Source of the DNA: an uncultured beta proteobacterium
Lineage (GTDB): Bacteria > Pseudomonadota > Gammaproteobacteria > Burkholderiales > SG8-41
Direction: 5' to 3'
DNA length: 64,000 nucleotides
NCBI GenBank assembly: GCA_903889565.1
Contig: CAISYC010000016.1
Coordinates: 20,690-84,689, forward strand
The notes under the pieces: model-generated
Database searches by the model: none
What the model was told of the DNA's origin: nothing
Seen by the model: only the letters and a program-made list of their open reading frames with translations
Translations under genes and position numbers: made by a program
In this document: positions 56,810-64,000 of the stretch, one piece after another
Layout: every line of letters starts with the position of its first letter
Numbering within the stretch: the stretch's first letter is position 1

Positions 56810-57367
56810 ATGAATGACGAAGAAAATTACGACGATCGCCCCAGCAAATCGCAAAGAAAACGCGATGTCCACGCGCTGCAAAAACTCGGCACCGCGCTGG
56901 TCGAACTGAACCGGGATCAGCTCGCGACCTTCGAACTGCCAGAAAGGCTGGCCGAGGCCATCGCCGAAGCGCAGCGCATCCGCAATTTCGAGGGCCGCCG
57001 CCGCCAGATGCAGTTCATTGGCAAGCTGATGCGCGAAGTCGATGCGGCACCGATCCAGGCGCGCCTCGACATCATCCGCGGCGTTGCGCATGAATCGACC
57101 GCCAAACAGCACCTCGTCGAACGCTGGCGCGAGCGCCTGCTTGACGAAGCCGAGGCGCTCACGCTGTTCGCCGCCGAATTCCCGCGCGGCGACCTGCAGC
57201 ACCTGCGTTCTTTGATTTCGAGCGTCAAACGCGACCGCGCGAACAACCGGCCGCCGAAAAACTATCGCGAATTGTTTCGCGCCGTGCGCGACATCGTCGC
57301 GCCCGCGCAGACACACGCGGGCGGCACGGAAAAGGCCGGCGACGATGACACCGGCGCCGACGCCTGA
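56810..57367 (+). CDS. yjgA: ribosome-associated protein YjgA/DarP (DUF615)
   Basis: The 185-residue highly charged helical protein belongs to the DUF615 family that associates with the 50S ribosomal subunit in late assembly. SKSQRKRDVHALQKLGTALVELN and IRNFEGRRRQMQFIGKLMR are diagnostic. ATG 56810 is in frame; a second ATG four bases later is not. It faces away from pmbA and is followed by mog after 34 bases. Confidence 0.93.
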   Translation: MNDEENYDDRPSKSQRKRDVHALQKLGTALVELNRDQLATFELPERLAEAIAEAQRIRNFEGRRRQMQFIGKLMREVDAAPIQARLDIIRGVAHESTAKQHLVERWRERLLDEAEALTLFAAEFPRGDLQHLRSLISSVKRDRANNRPPKNYRELFRAVRDIVAPAQTHAGGTEKAGDDDTGADA

Positions 57368-57389
57368 CGGCGGCACTGCCAGCCCGCGT

Positions 57390-57395
57390 TATAAT
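57390..57395 (+). promoter_or_regulatory. TATAAT hexamer immediately upstream of mog
   Basis: A perfect -10 hexamer ends 6 bases before the mog ATG. If used, transcription would start at or next to the ATG and give a leaderless mRNA. The -35 region is weak (CTGACG with a 20-base spacer). Confidence 0.4.
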
Positions 57396-57401
57396 TTGCG
57401 C

Positions 57402-57959
57402 ATGAAAAACGAACTCTTGATCGGCCTCGTTTCGATCAGCGACCGCGCCTCCAGCGGCGTCTATGAAGACAAGGGTCTGCCCGCCTTGCAGGAATGGTTC
57501 GGCGCCGCGCTGTCTTCACCCTGGAAAATGATCACTCGCCTGATTCCCGACGAACGGCCGGTGATCGAACAGACGCTGCGCGATCTGGTCGATACCGATA
57601 AATGCCATCTCGTGCTGACGACGGGCGGCACCGGCCCGGCGCCGCGCGACGTTACGCCCGAAGCCACGCTGGCGGTGGCCGACAAGGTGATGCCGGGCTT
57701 CGGCGAACAGATGCGCCAAGTCAGTCTCAAATACGTGCCGACGGCGATTCTGTCGCGCCAGGTCGGCGTGGTGCGCAAGCAGGCGCTGATTCTGAATTTG
57801 CCGGGCCAGCCCAAGGCAATCAAGGAAACGCTCGACGGCGTGTTCGCCGCCGTGCCCTATTGCGTCGATCTGATCGGCGGACCCTATATCGAAACGCATG
57901 AACACGTCGTGAAAGCGTTCCGGCCGAAGTCGGCAATTAAACCCCAAACCCAGCCATAG
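57402..57959 (+). CDS. mog: molybdopterin adenylyltransferase (MogA type)
   Basis: The 185-residue enzyme adenylylates molybdopterin before molybdenum insertion. LIGLVSISDRASSGVYEDKG, LVLTTGGTGPAPRDVTPEAT and LPGQPKAIKETL are MogA hallmarks. It would supply cofactor to the molybdoenzyme encoded at 8625. There is no obvious Shine-Dalgarno, and a TATAAT sits just upstream. Its stop codon lies inside the left arm of a repeat element. Confidence 0.93.
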   Translation: MKNELLIGLVSISDRASSGVYEDKGLPALQEWFGAALSSPWKMITRLIPDERPVIEQTLRDLVDTDKCHLVLTTGGTGPAPRDVTPEATLAVADKVMPGFGEQMRQVSLKYVPTAILSRQVGVVRKQALILNLPGQPKAIKETLDGVFAAVPYCVDLIGGPYIETHEHVVKAFRPKSAIKPQTQP

Positions 57960-58033
57960 AGGGCACAGCGGAAAACCAAACCTTGATTTTTCTGCTTTTG
58001 AATTTTCGCTCTGTGTTCTCTGTGTCCTCTGTG
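57954..58033. repeat. palindromic CACAGAGGACACAGAG element, copy 3
   Basis: The left arm is degenerate (CCATAGAGGGCACAGCG, 57954-57970). The right arm (58009-58033) has three CTCTGTG units, including CTCTGTGTCCTCTGTG. It overlaps the mog stop codon and ends 20 bases before the next ATG. Confidence 0.75.
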
Positions 58034-58052
58034 ACAAATGATTTTTAAGACG

Positions 58053-58730
58053 ATGAACAAACTTCTCGAAACGATCGAAATCGAAACCGCGCCGAATCCC
58101 GCGGCGGCGGTGATCTGGCTGCACGGCCTCGGCGCCGACGGCAACGACTTCGCGCCCATCGTGCCGGAACTGCGCCTCGCCGGCGCGCCGGCGGTGCGCT
58201 TCGTATTTCCGCATGCACCGATGATGCCGGTAACCATCAACAACGGTCATGTGATGCGCGCATGGTATGACGTCAGCTTCGGCGATCTCGAAGGCAAGAC
58301 GCGCCAGGCCGACGAAAAGGGCGTCCGCGCCTCGCAGGCGGCAATCGAGCAGCTGATCGCACGCGAAAACGCGCGCGGCATCGCCGCCGATAAAATCGTC
58401 ATTGCCGGATTTTCACAGGGCGGCGCGATCGCGCTGCAGACCGGGCTCAGGCATGCGGACAAACTCGCCGGCATCATGGCACTGTCAACTTATCTGCCGC
58501 TGGCGACCACACTCGCCGCCGAAGCGTCGGTGGCAAACCGGGCGATCCCGATTTTCTACGCGCACGGCACTCACGATCCGGTGATCCCGATGGCGATGGC
58601 GACCGCATCGCGCGCGGCACTGACCGCCGCTGGTTACGCAATTGACTGGCACGAATATCCGATGCAGCACTCGGTGTGCGCCGAGGAAATTGCCGATATC
58701 AGTGCGTGGCTGCGGCGCGTGCTGCGCTAG
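58053..58730 (+). CDS. carboxylesterase/phospholipase family alpha/beta hydrolase
   Basis: The 225-residue serine hydrolase belongs to the carboxylesterase 2 (YpfH/APT-like) group. VIWLHGLGADGNDFAPIVPEL forms the oxyanion region. The nucleophile is in GFSQGGAIALQ, the acid in HGTHDPVIP and the histidine in YPMQHSVC. It hydrolyses short acyl esters or thioesters in the cytoplasm. I use ATG 58053, matching family N-termini; ATG 58038 would add five residues. It follows mog and the repeat. Confidence 0.9.
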   Translation: MNKLLETIEIETAPNPAAAVIWLHGLGADGNDFAPIVPELRLAGAPAVRFVFPHAPMMPVTINNGHVMRAWYDVSFGDLEGKTRQADEKGVRASQAAIEQLIARENARGIAADKIVIAGFSQGGAIALQTGLRHADKLAGIMALSTYLPLATTLAAEASVANRAIPIFYAHGTHDPVIPMAMATASRAALTAAGYAIDWHEYPMQHSVCAEEIADISAWLRRVLR

Positions 58731-58746
58731 ACCGCAGGCCGCGGCC

Positions 58747-60291
58747 TCAATCGCGCTTCATCACCCTGAAGCGCGCGTAGTCGAAATCCTCGCCGCCCTC
58801 GACCAGTTTCGACGGCATCAGATAGTAGGTCTTGCCGCGCACGCTCATTTCCAGGGCCTGTCGCGGCGAATAACTGCCCTCGCGCAACAGCAGCGCGATC
58901 TCGCCGTTCTTGTCGGGCGCGGTCGATAGCAGAATGCCGGGCTCGCCGCCGCGCGCGGCGTTGAACGACGATGCGGAGCCGTCCACCGTCAGCATCACGG
59001 GAATCGCCGCCTTCGACAACACTTCGATGCCGACGCGGCGCTGCTGGAATTCATCGCGCGTAATGCGGCGGATCACGCCGGCGCCCCAGAATTTCGAGGT
59101 CTCGGTCTGCAGGCCGATCAGGCAACCCAGTTTGATCCAGTCGCTCTTGACCTGCGGAATGATGGCGCCGAAGCCGCCGTCGCTGACGTTCTCGACGATC
59201 CAGCTCTCGCTGCCGTCCTGCTGGTGAAAGTCGAGCGAATCCTCCTGGCTGGCCGGATCGATGTTGGCGAAGGTTTCGCGAAAGCCGTGCACCACTGTCA
59301 GGCGCGTGGCAATCTTGCGCCGCTCGGAACTGCGCGCCGGCGGCTTGTCCGACCAGTAGCGCGCCAGATGCTGCATGACCGACAGCACCGTTTCCGGGTC
59401 GTAGGTGCCGCCAAGATTGATGTCCGAGGGCACCGCGTTCTGCGCCTTCACCGTCTGCGCCATCTGCACCAGCCCGGCCATCGCCTTGCCGGCACCGAAG
59501 TAGCGCGTGGTCGCCGAAGGCTCGAGATTTTTCATCACGCGCGCGGCCGGCTTGCGCATCGACAGGTCGAAAAAGAAATTGCAGCCCGGCGCCGGCTTCG
59601 TCTGCATCGTAAAGAGTTCGCCAAAATGGGCGATGGTGCGCTCGGCGATTTCCTGGCTCAGGGGCACCAGACCGTCGGTCGAGGAAACGCTCAGCATCAG
59701 CGCCTTCAGCATTTCCTGCTTGATGGTGCCGCCGCCGTGCTGGCCCGGATAGATCTGCAACGGCAGCACCGCCATATTATGCGTTTCGGCAAACAGATAC
59801 AGGCGGCCGATATCGTGCCACACGCGGTCCTCGAGCGGCCCGTAGCGCAGCAGCCCCCATTTGAGCTGCAGCGTCAGCGTGCGCAAGGCGCGCGCGATCG
59901 CCGATGGCAGATCCTTCTTGAATCCGCCGGAGCCCGACGCGCCGGCCTGAAACTGTTCCACGCACTGGGTGTACGCACCGCCGAGAGTCTTCCAGAATTC
60001 GAACGAGGCGTGCCACAGCTTGCTCTCGCGGAATTTTTCCTGACGGTCGGTGGCGAGATATTCCTGCGCGAGCTTGCGCGGATGAAACTTCGCCGCCTGG
60101 TCGAGCGCATCATAGAGCTCGAAGCGGTAATCGACCTTGAAGCCCTCCTCGCGCATGATCGAGTCGAGCCAGAAGGTGACTTCCTCCAGCGCCTTTAACG
60201 AATCCCCGGCCGGCAATTCCGCGATCAGTTTCTTCGCGCTCTTGCTGTCGGCCATAGGGTGATCGGGCTTGCCGCCCCCAAACAATGCCAT
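58747..60291 (-). CDS. conserved protein with a PilZ-like C-terminal region
   Basis: The 514-residue cytoplasmic protein has a mostly helical N-terminal half of no recognised family and a C-terminal region with candidate PilZ motifs: R320-x3-R324 (RSSER, running into RRKIATR) and N368-x-S370-x2-G373 (NVSDGG). In PilZ domains RxxxR and D/NxSxxG bind cyclic di-GMP, so it may be a c-di-GMP effector. GGCGGGAG precedes ATG 60291. It is convergent with the esterase. The spacing between motifs is longer than usual, so the call is tentative. Confidence 0.72.
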   Translation of the reverse strand: MALFGGGKPDHPMADSKSAKKLIAELPAGDSLKALEEVTFWLDSIMREEGFKVDYRFELYDALDQAAKFHPRKLAQEYLATDRQEKFRESKLWHASFEFWKTLGGAYTQCVEQFQAGASGSGGFKKDLPSAIARALRTLTLQLKWGLLRYGPLEDRVWHDIGRLYLFAETHNMAVLPLQIYPGQHGGGTIKQEMLKALMLSVSSTDGLVPLSQEIAERTIAHFGELFTMQTKPAPGCNFFFDLSMRKPAARVMKNLEPSATTRYFGAGKAMAGLVQMAQTVKAQNAVPSDINLGGTYDPETVLSVMQHLARYWSDKPPARSSERRKIATRLTVVHGFRETFANIDPASQEDSLDFHQQDGSESWIVENVSDGGFGAIIPQVKSDWIKLGCLIGLQTETSKFWGAGVIRRITRDEFQQRRVGIEVLSKAAIPVMLTVDGSASSFNAARGGEPGILLSTAPDKNGEIALLLREGSYSPRQALEMSVRGKTYYLMPSKLVEGGEDFDYARFRVMKRD

Positions 60292-60554
60292 CTCCCGCCT
60301 CCGCTTGCTTTCCCCGTTACAACCGTCAATCCGTGCACGGCATCAAGCGAAAAGTGTCGCAAGACCCGTGCCAACCGCCATTGTCGCGGTCAACGGGCAC
60401 CCAAAACAGGACTTTATTCACGCGACATACCGCCGGTCGCAATGCATCGACCGCCCGCCACCGGCTGCAATAGGGCGATATCGACCGCCCTGACGACGGC
60501 CGCGAGAGCGAACGCGGGAGAATTCGTCGGACCCGCCGCGATTCCGTCGGCGCC

Positions 60555-61007
60555 CTACTTGAGCGGTTCTTCGCCTTCCGGCCAGTTCTTGATATAGCGC
60601 TTGAGCAGGCGGTTCTCGAAGCTGGTTTCCTTGATTACCGACTTGGCGACGTCGTGAAAGGAAATCACGCCGAGCAACTGCTCGCCCTCGCGCACCGGCA
60701 GATAACGCACGTGATTTTTGGTCATCACTTCGCGCAGGTGTTCGAGCGAATCGCCGGGACTGCCGCACACCGGTTCAGCAACCATCAGGCTTTGCACCCT
60801 GAGATCGGCGAGATTGCCGCCCTGCGCATCGAGCCCCTTCAATACCTCGCGAAAGGTCAGCATGCCGGCCATGCGCGTGCCGTCCATCACCACCAGCGAT
60901 CCGATGTCGTGCCGGACCATCAGCTTGACCGCATCGGCCACCTTGCCGTCGGGGGCGATGCTGAAAATCTGCCCCCCCTTCATGTTCAGAATGTCGCGAA
61001 TGATCAT
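60555..61007 (-). CDS. CBS-domain pair protein
   Basis: The 150-residue protein consists of a tandem CBS pair (Bateman module), with AVKLMVRHDIGSLVVMDG and a second unit HLREVMTKNHVRYLPVREG. Such modules bind adenosine nucleotides and act as energy or redox sensors. No catalytic domain is attached. GGGGAGG precedes the ATG at 61007. The neighbours do not indicate a target; 260 bases without a gene separate it from the PilZ-like protein. Confidence 0.88.
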   Translation of the reverse strand: MIIRDILNMKGGQIFSIAPDGKVADAVKLMVRHDIGSLVVMDGTRMAGMLTFREVLKGLDAQGGNLADLRVQSLMVAEPVCGSPGDSLEHLREVMTKNHVRYLPVREGEQLLGVISFHDVAKSVIKETSFENRLLKRYIKNWPEGEEPLK

Positions 61008-61075
61008 GGCGCCTCCCCGCTATGAACGTTCATCATAGCCGAATTGGCGCCGGACGGTGGGGCACGCGGATGCAG

Positions 61076-61903
61076 CTACAGCGGTTCGGTCTCGCCCTGC
61101 GCCGGCCGCCACACCAGCAGGCGGTTTTCAAGAACGCTGACCGCGGCGTCGAGCGCCAGCGCAAACGCCGTCAGCACGACGATGCCGGCGAACACGGTGT
61201 TGATGTCGAAGGCGCCCTCCGCCTGCAGGATCAGGTAGCCGACGCCGCGCGCGGCGCCGAGATATTCGCCGACCACCGCGCCGACGAAGGCCATGCCGAC
61301 CGAGGTGTGCAGGCTGGAAAACACCCACGACATCGCCGAAGGCACATAGACCGTGCGCAGCAACTGGCCGGCGCCCGCGCCGAGCATGCGCGCGTTGTTG
61401 AGCACCACCGGACTCACTTCACGTACGCCCTGATAGACATTGAAGAACACGATGAAGAACACCAGCGTGATGCCGAGCGCGACCTTGGACAGTATGCCGA
61501 GTCCGAACCAGACCGCGAAAATCGGCGCAAGGATCACGCGCGGCATCGCGTTCATCGCCTTGATATATGGATCGGCCAGCGCCGAGGCGGTCGGCGACAG
61601 CGCCAGCCACAGGCCGACGCCGAGGCCCAGTGCGGTGCCGAAACCGAAGGCCAGCAGCGTCTCGGCCAGCGTGACCAGAAGGTGCTCGTAAATCTTGCCG
61701 CTGGCAAACCAGTCCCAAACGCGCTCCAGCACCACCAGCGGCTTGCCGAAAAAAAACGCGGTGTTCTGCGCAAATTCGGCCGACACCAGCAGGGGATTGG
61801 TCATCAGATGCCAGACCACGAACACCGCGCCCAGCAGCAGCGTGTGATACAGCGCGAGCCGGCCGCGCGTGACGCGCATTTCGCGTTTGCGGCTAGCTGC
61901 CAT
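61076..61903 (-). CDS. ABC transporter permease (TauC/SsuC family)
   Basis: The 275-residue protein has about six membrane helices and the BPD-type EAA loop (PRVILAPIFAVWFGLGILSKVA). It forms the channel of a nitrate/sulfonate/taurine-type importer. It is the last gene of the set receptor-ATPase-permease, lying 27 bases after the ATPase stop. The substrate is not defined by sequence. Confidence 0.9.
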   Translation of the reverse strand: MAASRKREMRVTRGRLALYHTLLLGAVFVVWHLMTNPLLVSAEFAQNTAFFFGKPLVVLERVWDWFASGKIYEHLLVTLAETLLAFGFGTALGLGVGLWLALSPTASALADPYIKAMNAMPRVILAPIFAVWFGLGILSKVALGITLVFFIVFFNVYQGVREVSPVVLNNARMLGAGAGQLLRTVYVPSAMSWVFSSLHTSVGMAFVGAVVGEYLGAARGVGYLILQAEGAFDINTVFAGIVVLTAFALALDAAVSVLENRLLVWRPAQGETEPL

Positions 61904-61930
61904 TCAAGCACCCGCCGGTTTGCGCCTTGC

Positions 61931-62764
61931 TCATGCGTGCTCCGCGTCGGCGCGCTGGGTCTGCGCGTAACCCTTGAGCACTTCGTCTTTCATCGCATGC
62001 CAGATCTGCGTGTGCAGTTCGACGAAACGCGGGGTCAGGCGGATTTCGTTGACGTCGCGCGGCCGCGGCAGGTCGATCACGAATTCACCGATCGGTCTGG
62101 TCGCCGGCCCCGCCGACAGAACCACCACGCGGTCCGACAGTGCGATGGCCTCTTCGAGATCGTGGGTGATGAAGACCACCGACTTGCGGTCGGCCGACCA
62201 CAGTTCGAGCAATTCGTTTTCCATCAGCTGACGCGTCTGGATGTCGAGCGCGGAAAACGGTTCGTCCATCAGCAGGATTTTCGGATCGAGTATCAGCATC
62301 TGCGCCAGCGCAACGCGCTTTTTCATGCCGCCCGACAATTGATGCGGATAACGCTCGCCGTGCGCGGCCAGCCCGATACGGCCAAGCCACTGCTGCGCGC
62401 GTTCGTGCACCTCCGCCGCGGCGACGCCGCGATACTTGAGCCCAAGTTCGACATTGGCGCGGGCCGACAGCCACGGCAGCAGCGCGTCGGCCTGGAACAT
62501 GTAGCCGGCGTCGCGGTTGAGGCCCGCAAGCGGCGCGCCGAGCACCCGCACGCTGCCCGAGGACGGCTCGAGCAGGCCGGCGGCCACGTTGAGCAGCGTC
62601 GATTTACCACAACCGGTCGGGCCGACAATGGACACGAATTCGCCGGTGGCGATTTTCAGCGTGGTATCGCCGACCGCGGTGTAGGTCCTGCCACCTGCGC
62701 CGCGCGCCGAAAAGGTGACGGTAATGCTGTCGAGCGCGAGTGCGACGCCGGCTTGATTGGGCAT
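61931..62764 (-). CDS. ABC transporter ATPase (TauB/SsuB family)
   Basis: The 277-residue nucleotide-binding subunit has Walker A (VGPTGCGKSTLLN), the signature LSGGMKKRVALAQ, Walker B (KILLMDEPFSALD) and the switch histidine in VFITHDLEEA. It energises the adjacent permease. It follows the receptor gene by 4 bases. The variant signature LSGGM instead of LSGGQ is typical of the nitrate/taurine family. Confidence 0.92.
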   Translation of the reverse strand: MPNQAGVALALDSITVTFSARGAGGRTYTAVGDTTLKIATGEFVSIVGPTGCGKSTLLNVAAGLLEPSSGSVRVLGAPLAGLNRDAGYMFQADALLPWLSARANVELGLKYRGVAAAEVHERAQQWLGRIGLAAHGERYPHQLSGGMKKRVALAQMLILDPKILLMDEPFSALDIQTRQLMENELLELWSADRKSVVFITHDLEEAIALSDRVVVLSAGPATRPIGEFVIDLPRPRDVNEIRLTPRFVELHTQIWHAMKDEVLKGYAQTQRADAEHA

Positions 62765-62768
62765 CGCG

Positions 62769-63794
62769 TTACTTGGACTTCTTCAGCGCTTTCTGCGCGA
62801 AGCTGTTGTCGTAGGTTCTGGCGAGATCGATTTTCGCCGCCTGCACCGTCGGCTCGAAGGAATTGAGCACATTGAACACGTTCTTCGCGCCCTCAGCCGA
62901 AAATAACCCGTCGGGCGAGAAACCCTCGGTGTTTTTCAGCAGCGCGACCTTGTAGAGCGTCGGATCGTCGCCGTAATACTCGGGCGGCACCGTCGCCACC
63001 ACCTCGTCGGCGCGCGCCGTCTGCAGCCAGCGCACCGCGCGCACCATCGCGTTGACCACCGCCTGCGCGGTGTTCGGATTCTTCTTCAGCCAATCGGCCG
63101 GCGCGTAGATGCAACCGGCATGATAGGCGCCGCCATAGACGTCTTTCATGCCCTTGGCGGTGCGCGTATCGACCACCGTGATCATGTCGCCTGAGGCCTC
63201 GAGCCGCGAAATCACCGGATCAAGGTTCGACATGCCGTCCAGCTCGCCCTTCCTCATCGCCGCCACCGCGCCAGCGGTAGCACCGACACCGATGATGGAC
63301 ACCGCATCGGGCTTGAGTCCGTCCCTGGCCAGCAGACTGCTCACCATCATGTTGGTGCTCGAACCGGGCGCGGTGACGCCGATCTTCCAGCCCTTCATGT
63401 CCTTCGGCGACTTGTATTGAGCGATCCGGTTCTTGTGCACGCCGAGCACGATGCCCGAATAGCGGCCCTGCAATGCGATGCCGACGATATTGATGCCCTT
63501 GGCCTGCATGTTGATCGTGTGCTCATAGGCACCGGAGACGATGTCGGCGCTGCCGCCGACCAGCGCCTGCAGCGCGCGCGCGCCGCCCGGAAAATCGACG
63601 ATCTCGGCAGTAAGGCCCTCGTCGCGGAAAAAGCCACGCCGCTCGGCAATCGTCAGCGGCAGGTAATAGAACAGGTTCTTGCCACCGACGGCGATGGTGA
63701 TTTTGGTCTTTTCGAGCGCCTGCGCCATCGCGCCGCAGGACGCCAGACCGATCGCGACGAATGCGAACAGAAAACCCCAGACGAATTTGCGCAT
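62769..63794 (-). CDS. ABC transporter solute-binding protein (NMT1/SsuA-like)
   Basis: The 341-residue periplasmic receptor has an N-terminal signal; GLASC near residue 20 could be a lipobox or simply precede Sec cleavage at AMAQA. The NMT1/SsuA-like fold shows LTIAERRGFFRDEGL and APGSSTNMMVSSLLARDGL. It binds a small solute such as a sulfonate, nitrate or pyrimidine. ATG 63794 follows GGAGGGG. It starts the operon, and an insertion-sequence end lies about 75 bases upstream. Confidence 0.9.
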   Translation of the reverse strand: MRKFVWGFLFAFVAIGLASCGAMAQALEKTKITIAVGGKNLFYYLPLTIAERRGFFRDEGLTAEIVDFPGGARALQALVGGSADIVSGAYEHTINMQAKGINIVGIALQGRYSGIVLGVHKNRIAQYKSPKDMKGWKIGVTAPGSSTNMMVSSLLARDGLKPDAVSIIGVGATAGAVAAMRKGELDGMSNLDPVISRLEASGDMITVVDTRTAKGMKDVYGGAYHAGCIYAPADWLKKNPNTAQAVVNAMVRAVRWLQTARADEVVATVPPEYYGDDPTLYKVALLKNTEGFSPDGLFSAEGAKNVFNVLNSFEPTVQAAKIDLARTYDNSFAQKALKKSK

Positions 63795-63867
63795 GATCCC
63801 CTCCATACCGCGAATGGTGCGGGCGATGCTCACACGCGACACCGGCAGTGTCAAGCCGCAGCCTTGT

Positions 63868-63926
63868 CCAATATGGTTTGAGCCTGAAGGTAGGGCCGTG
63901 TTTCCAACATGGTATGAGCCTGAAGG
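63868..63926. repeat. 23-bp direct repeat at an insertion-sequence end
   Basis: Two copies of CCAATATGGTTTGAGCCTGA-AGG (63868-63890) and a near-identical unit (63904-63926, three mismatches) are spaced 36 bases apart, just left of a transposase-like start. Such repeats are typical transposase-binding sites at an insertion-sequence terminus. Confidence 0.65.
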
Positions 63927-63937
63927 ACTGAGTTTGG

Positions 63938-63964
63938 GTCGATCATCCGAGGATGGTGATCGAC
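63938..63964 (+). promoter_or_regulatory. hairpin overlapping the transposase ribosome site
   Basis: GTCGATCATCC and GGATGGTGATCGAC can pair imperfectly, burying GAGGA and ending right before the ATG at 63965. This could keep transposase translation low. Confidence 0.45.
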
Positions 63965-64000
63965 ATGAACGAAACGAAGCTAAACACGATCGCCCAGATC
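63965..64000 (+). CDS. transposase/integrase N-terminus, cut by the window edge
   Basis: The frame reads MNETKLNTIAQI and runs off the window. This N-terminus resembles DDE-type integrase/transposase proteins found in betaproteobacteria, and the direct repeats upstream support a mobile element. The family cannot be confirmed from 12 residues. Confidence 0.5.
   Translation, partial: MNETKLNTIAQI

Overview
The window is GC-rich chromosomal DNA from a betaproteobacterium, most likely Burkholderiales or a close environmental relative. This is inferred from three things: the gene order glyA-nrdR-ribD-ribE-ribB-ribH-nusB-thiL-pgpA-pncC-recA-recX-alaS, three orphan Bug (TctC-type) solute receptors, and a RibB fused to a degenerate GTP cyclohydrolase II-like domain. 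Coding density is high and many genes overlap by four bases (ATGA). I see no rRNA, tRNA, CRISPR array or prophage. Only the extreme right edge shows a mobile element.

Region 1-7 kb: a cold-shock protein and a small winged-helix protein, then a minus-strand cluster of Bug receptor, isocitrate-lyase-family lyase, and large and small aconitase-family dehydratase subunits. The cluster resembles a catabolic C5/C6 dicarboxylate route (2,3-dimethylmalate type) more than leucine synthesis. A second Bug receptor is divergent from it. Region 6.1-11.5 kb: a four-gene minus-strand set with a Tat-less molybdopterin oxidoreductase, a four-cluster ferredoxin and a membrane anchor (SoeABC/DmsABC type), followed by an orphan BtuF-like receptor.

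Region 11.6-28.5 kb: alpha-carbonic anhydrase, a stand-alone cyclic-nucleotide-binding protein, DAHP synthase, GreB, the yhdP-orf-nit-tldD operon, divergent glnE, a membrane class III adenylate cyclase, ilvE, a zinc-finger protein, a heptosyltransferase and an NTF2-like protein.

Region 28.5-39 kb: a plus-strand catabolic stretch. It holds a TcuA-like flavoprotein, class II aldolase/decarboxylase and LigI-like amidohydrolase; then YheT-type hydrolase and phosphomannomutase; then an ICL/PEP-mutase paralogue lacking the catalytic Cys, a second LigI-like amidohydrolase and a Bug receptor. A secreted metallo-beta-lactamase-fold protein lies on the opposite strand.

Region 39-51.7 kb: the housekeeping block from alaS to glyA, transcribed leftward. 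Region 51.8-55.3 kb: a TRAP transporter with dctQM convergent to dctP around a bidirectional terminator. Region 55.3-61 kb: pmbA, yjgA, mog, a carboxylesterase, a PilZ-like protein and a CBS-domain protein. Region 61-63.8 kb: a TauABC/SsuABC-type ABC transporter. The last ~130 bases look like the left end of an insertion sequence.

Repeats: three copies of a palindromic intergenic element built on CACAGAGGACACAGAG, a tandem cluster of GTCAA-cored hairpins at 45.7-45.9 kb, and an operator-like perfect inverted repeat upstream of dctP.
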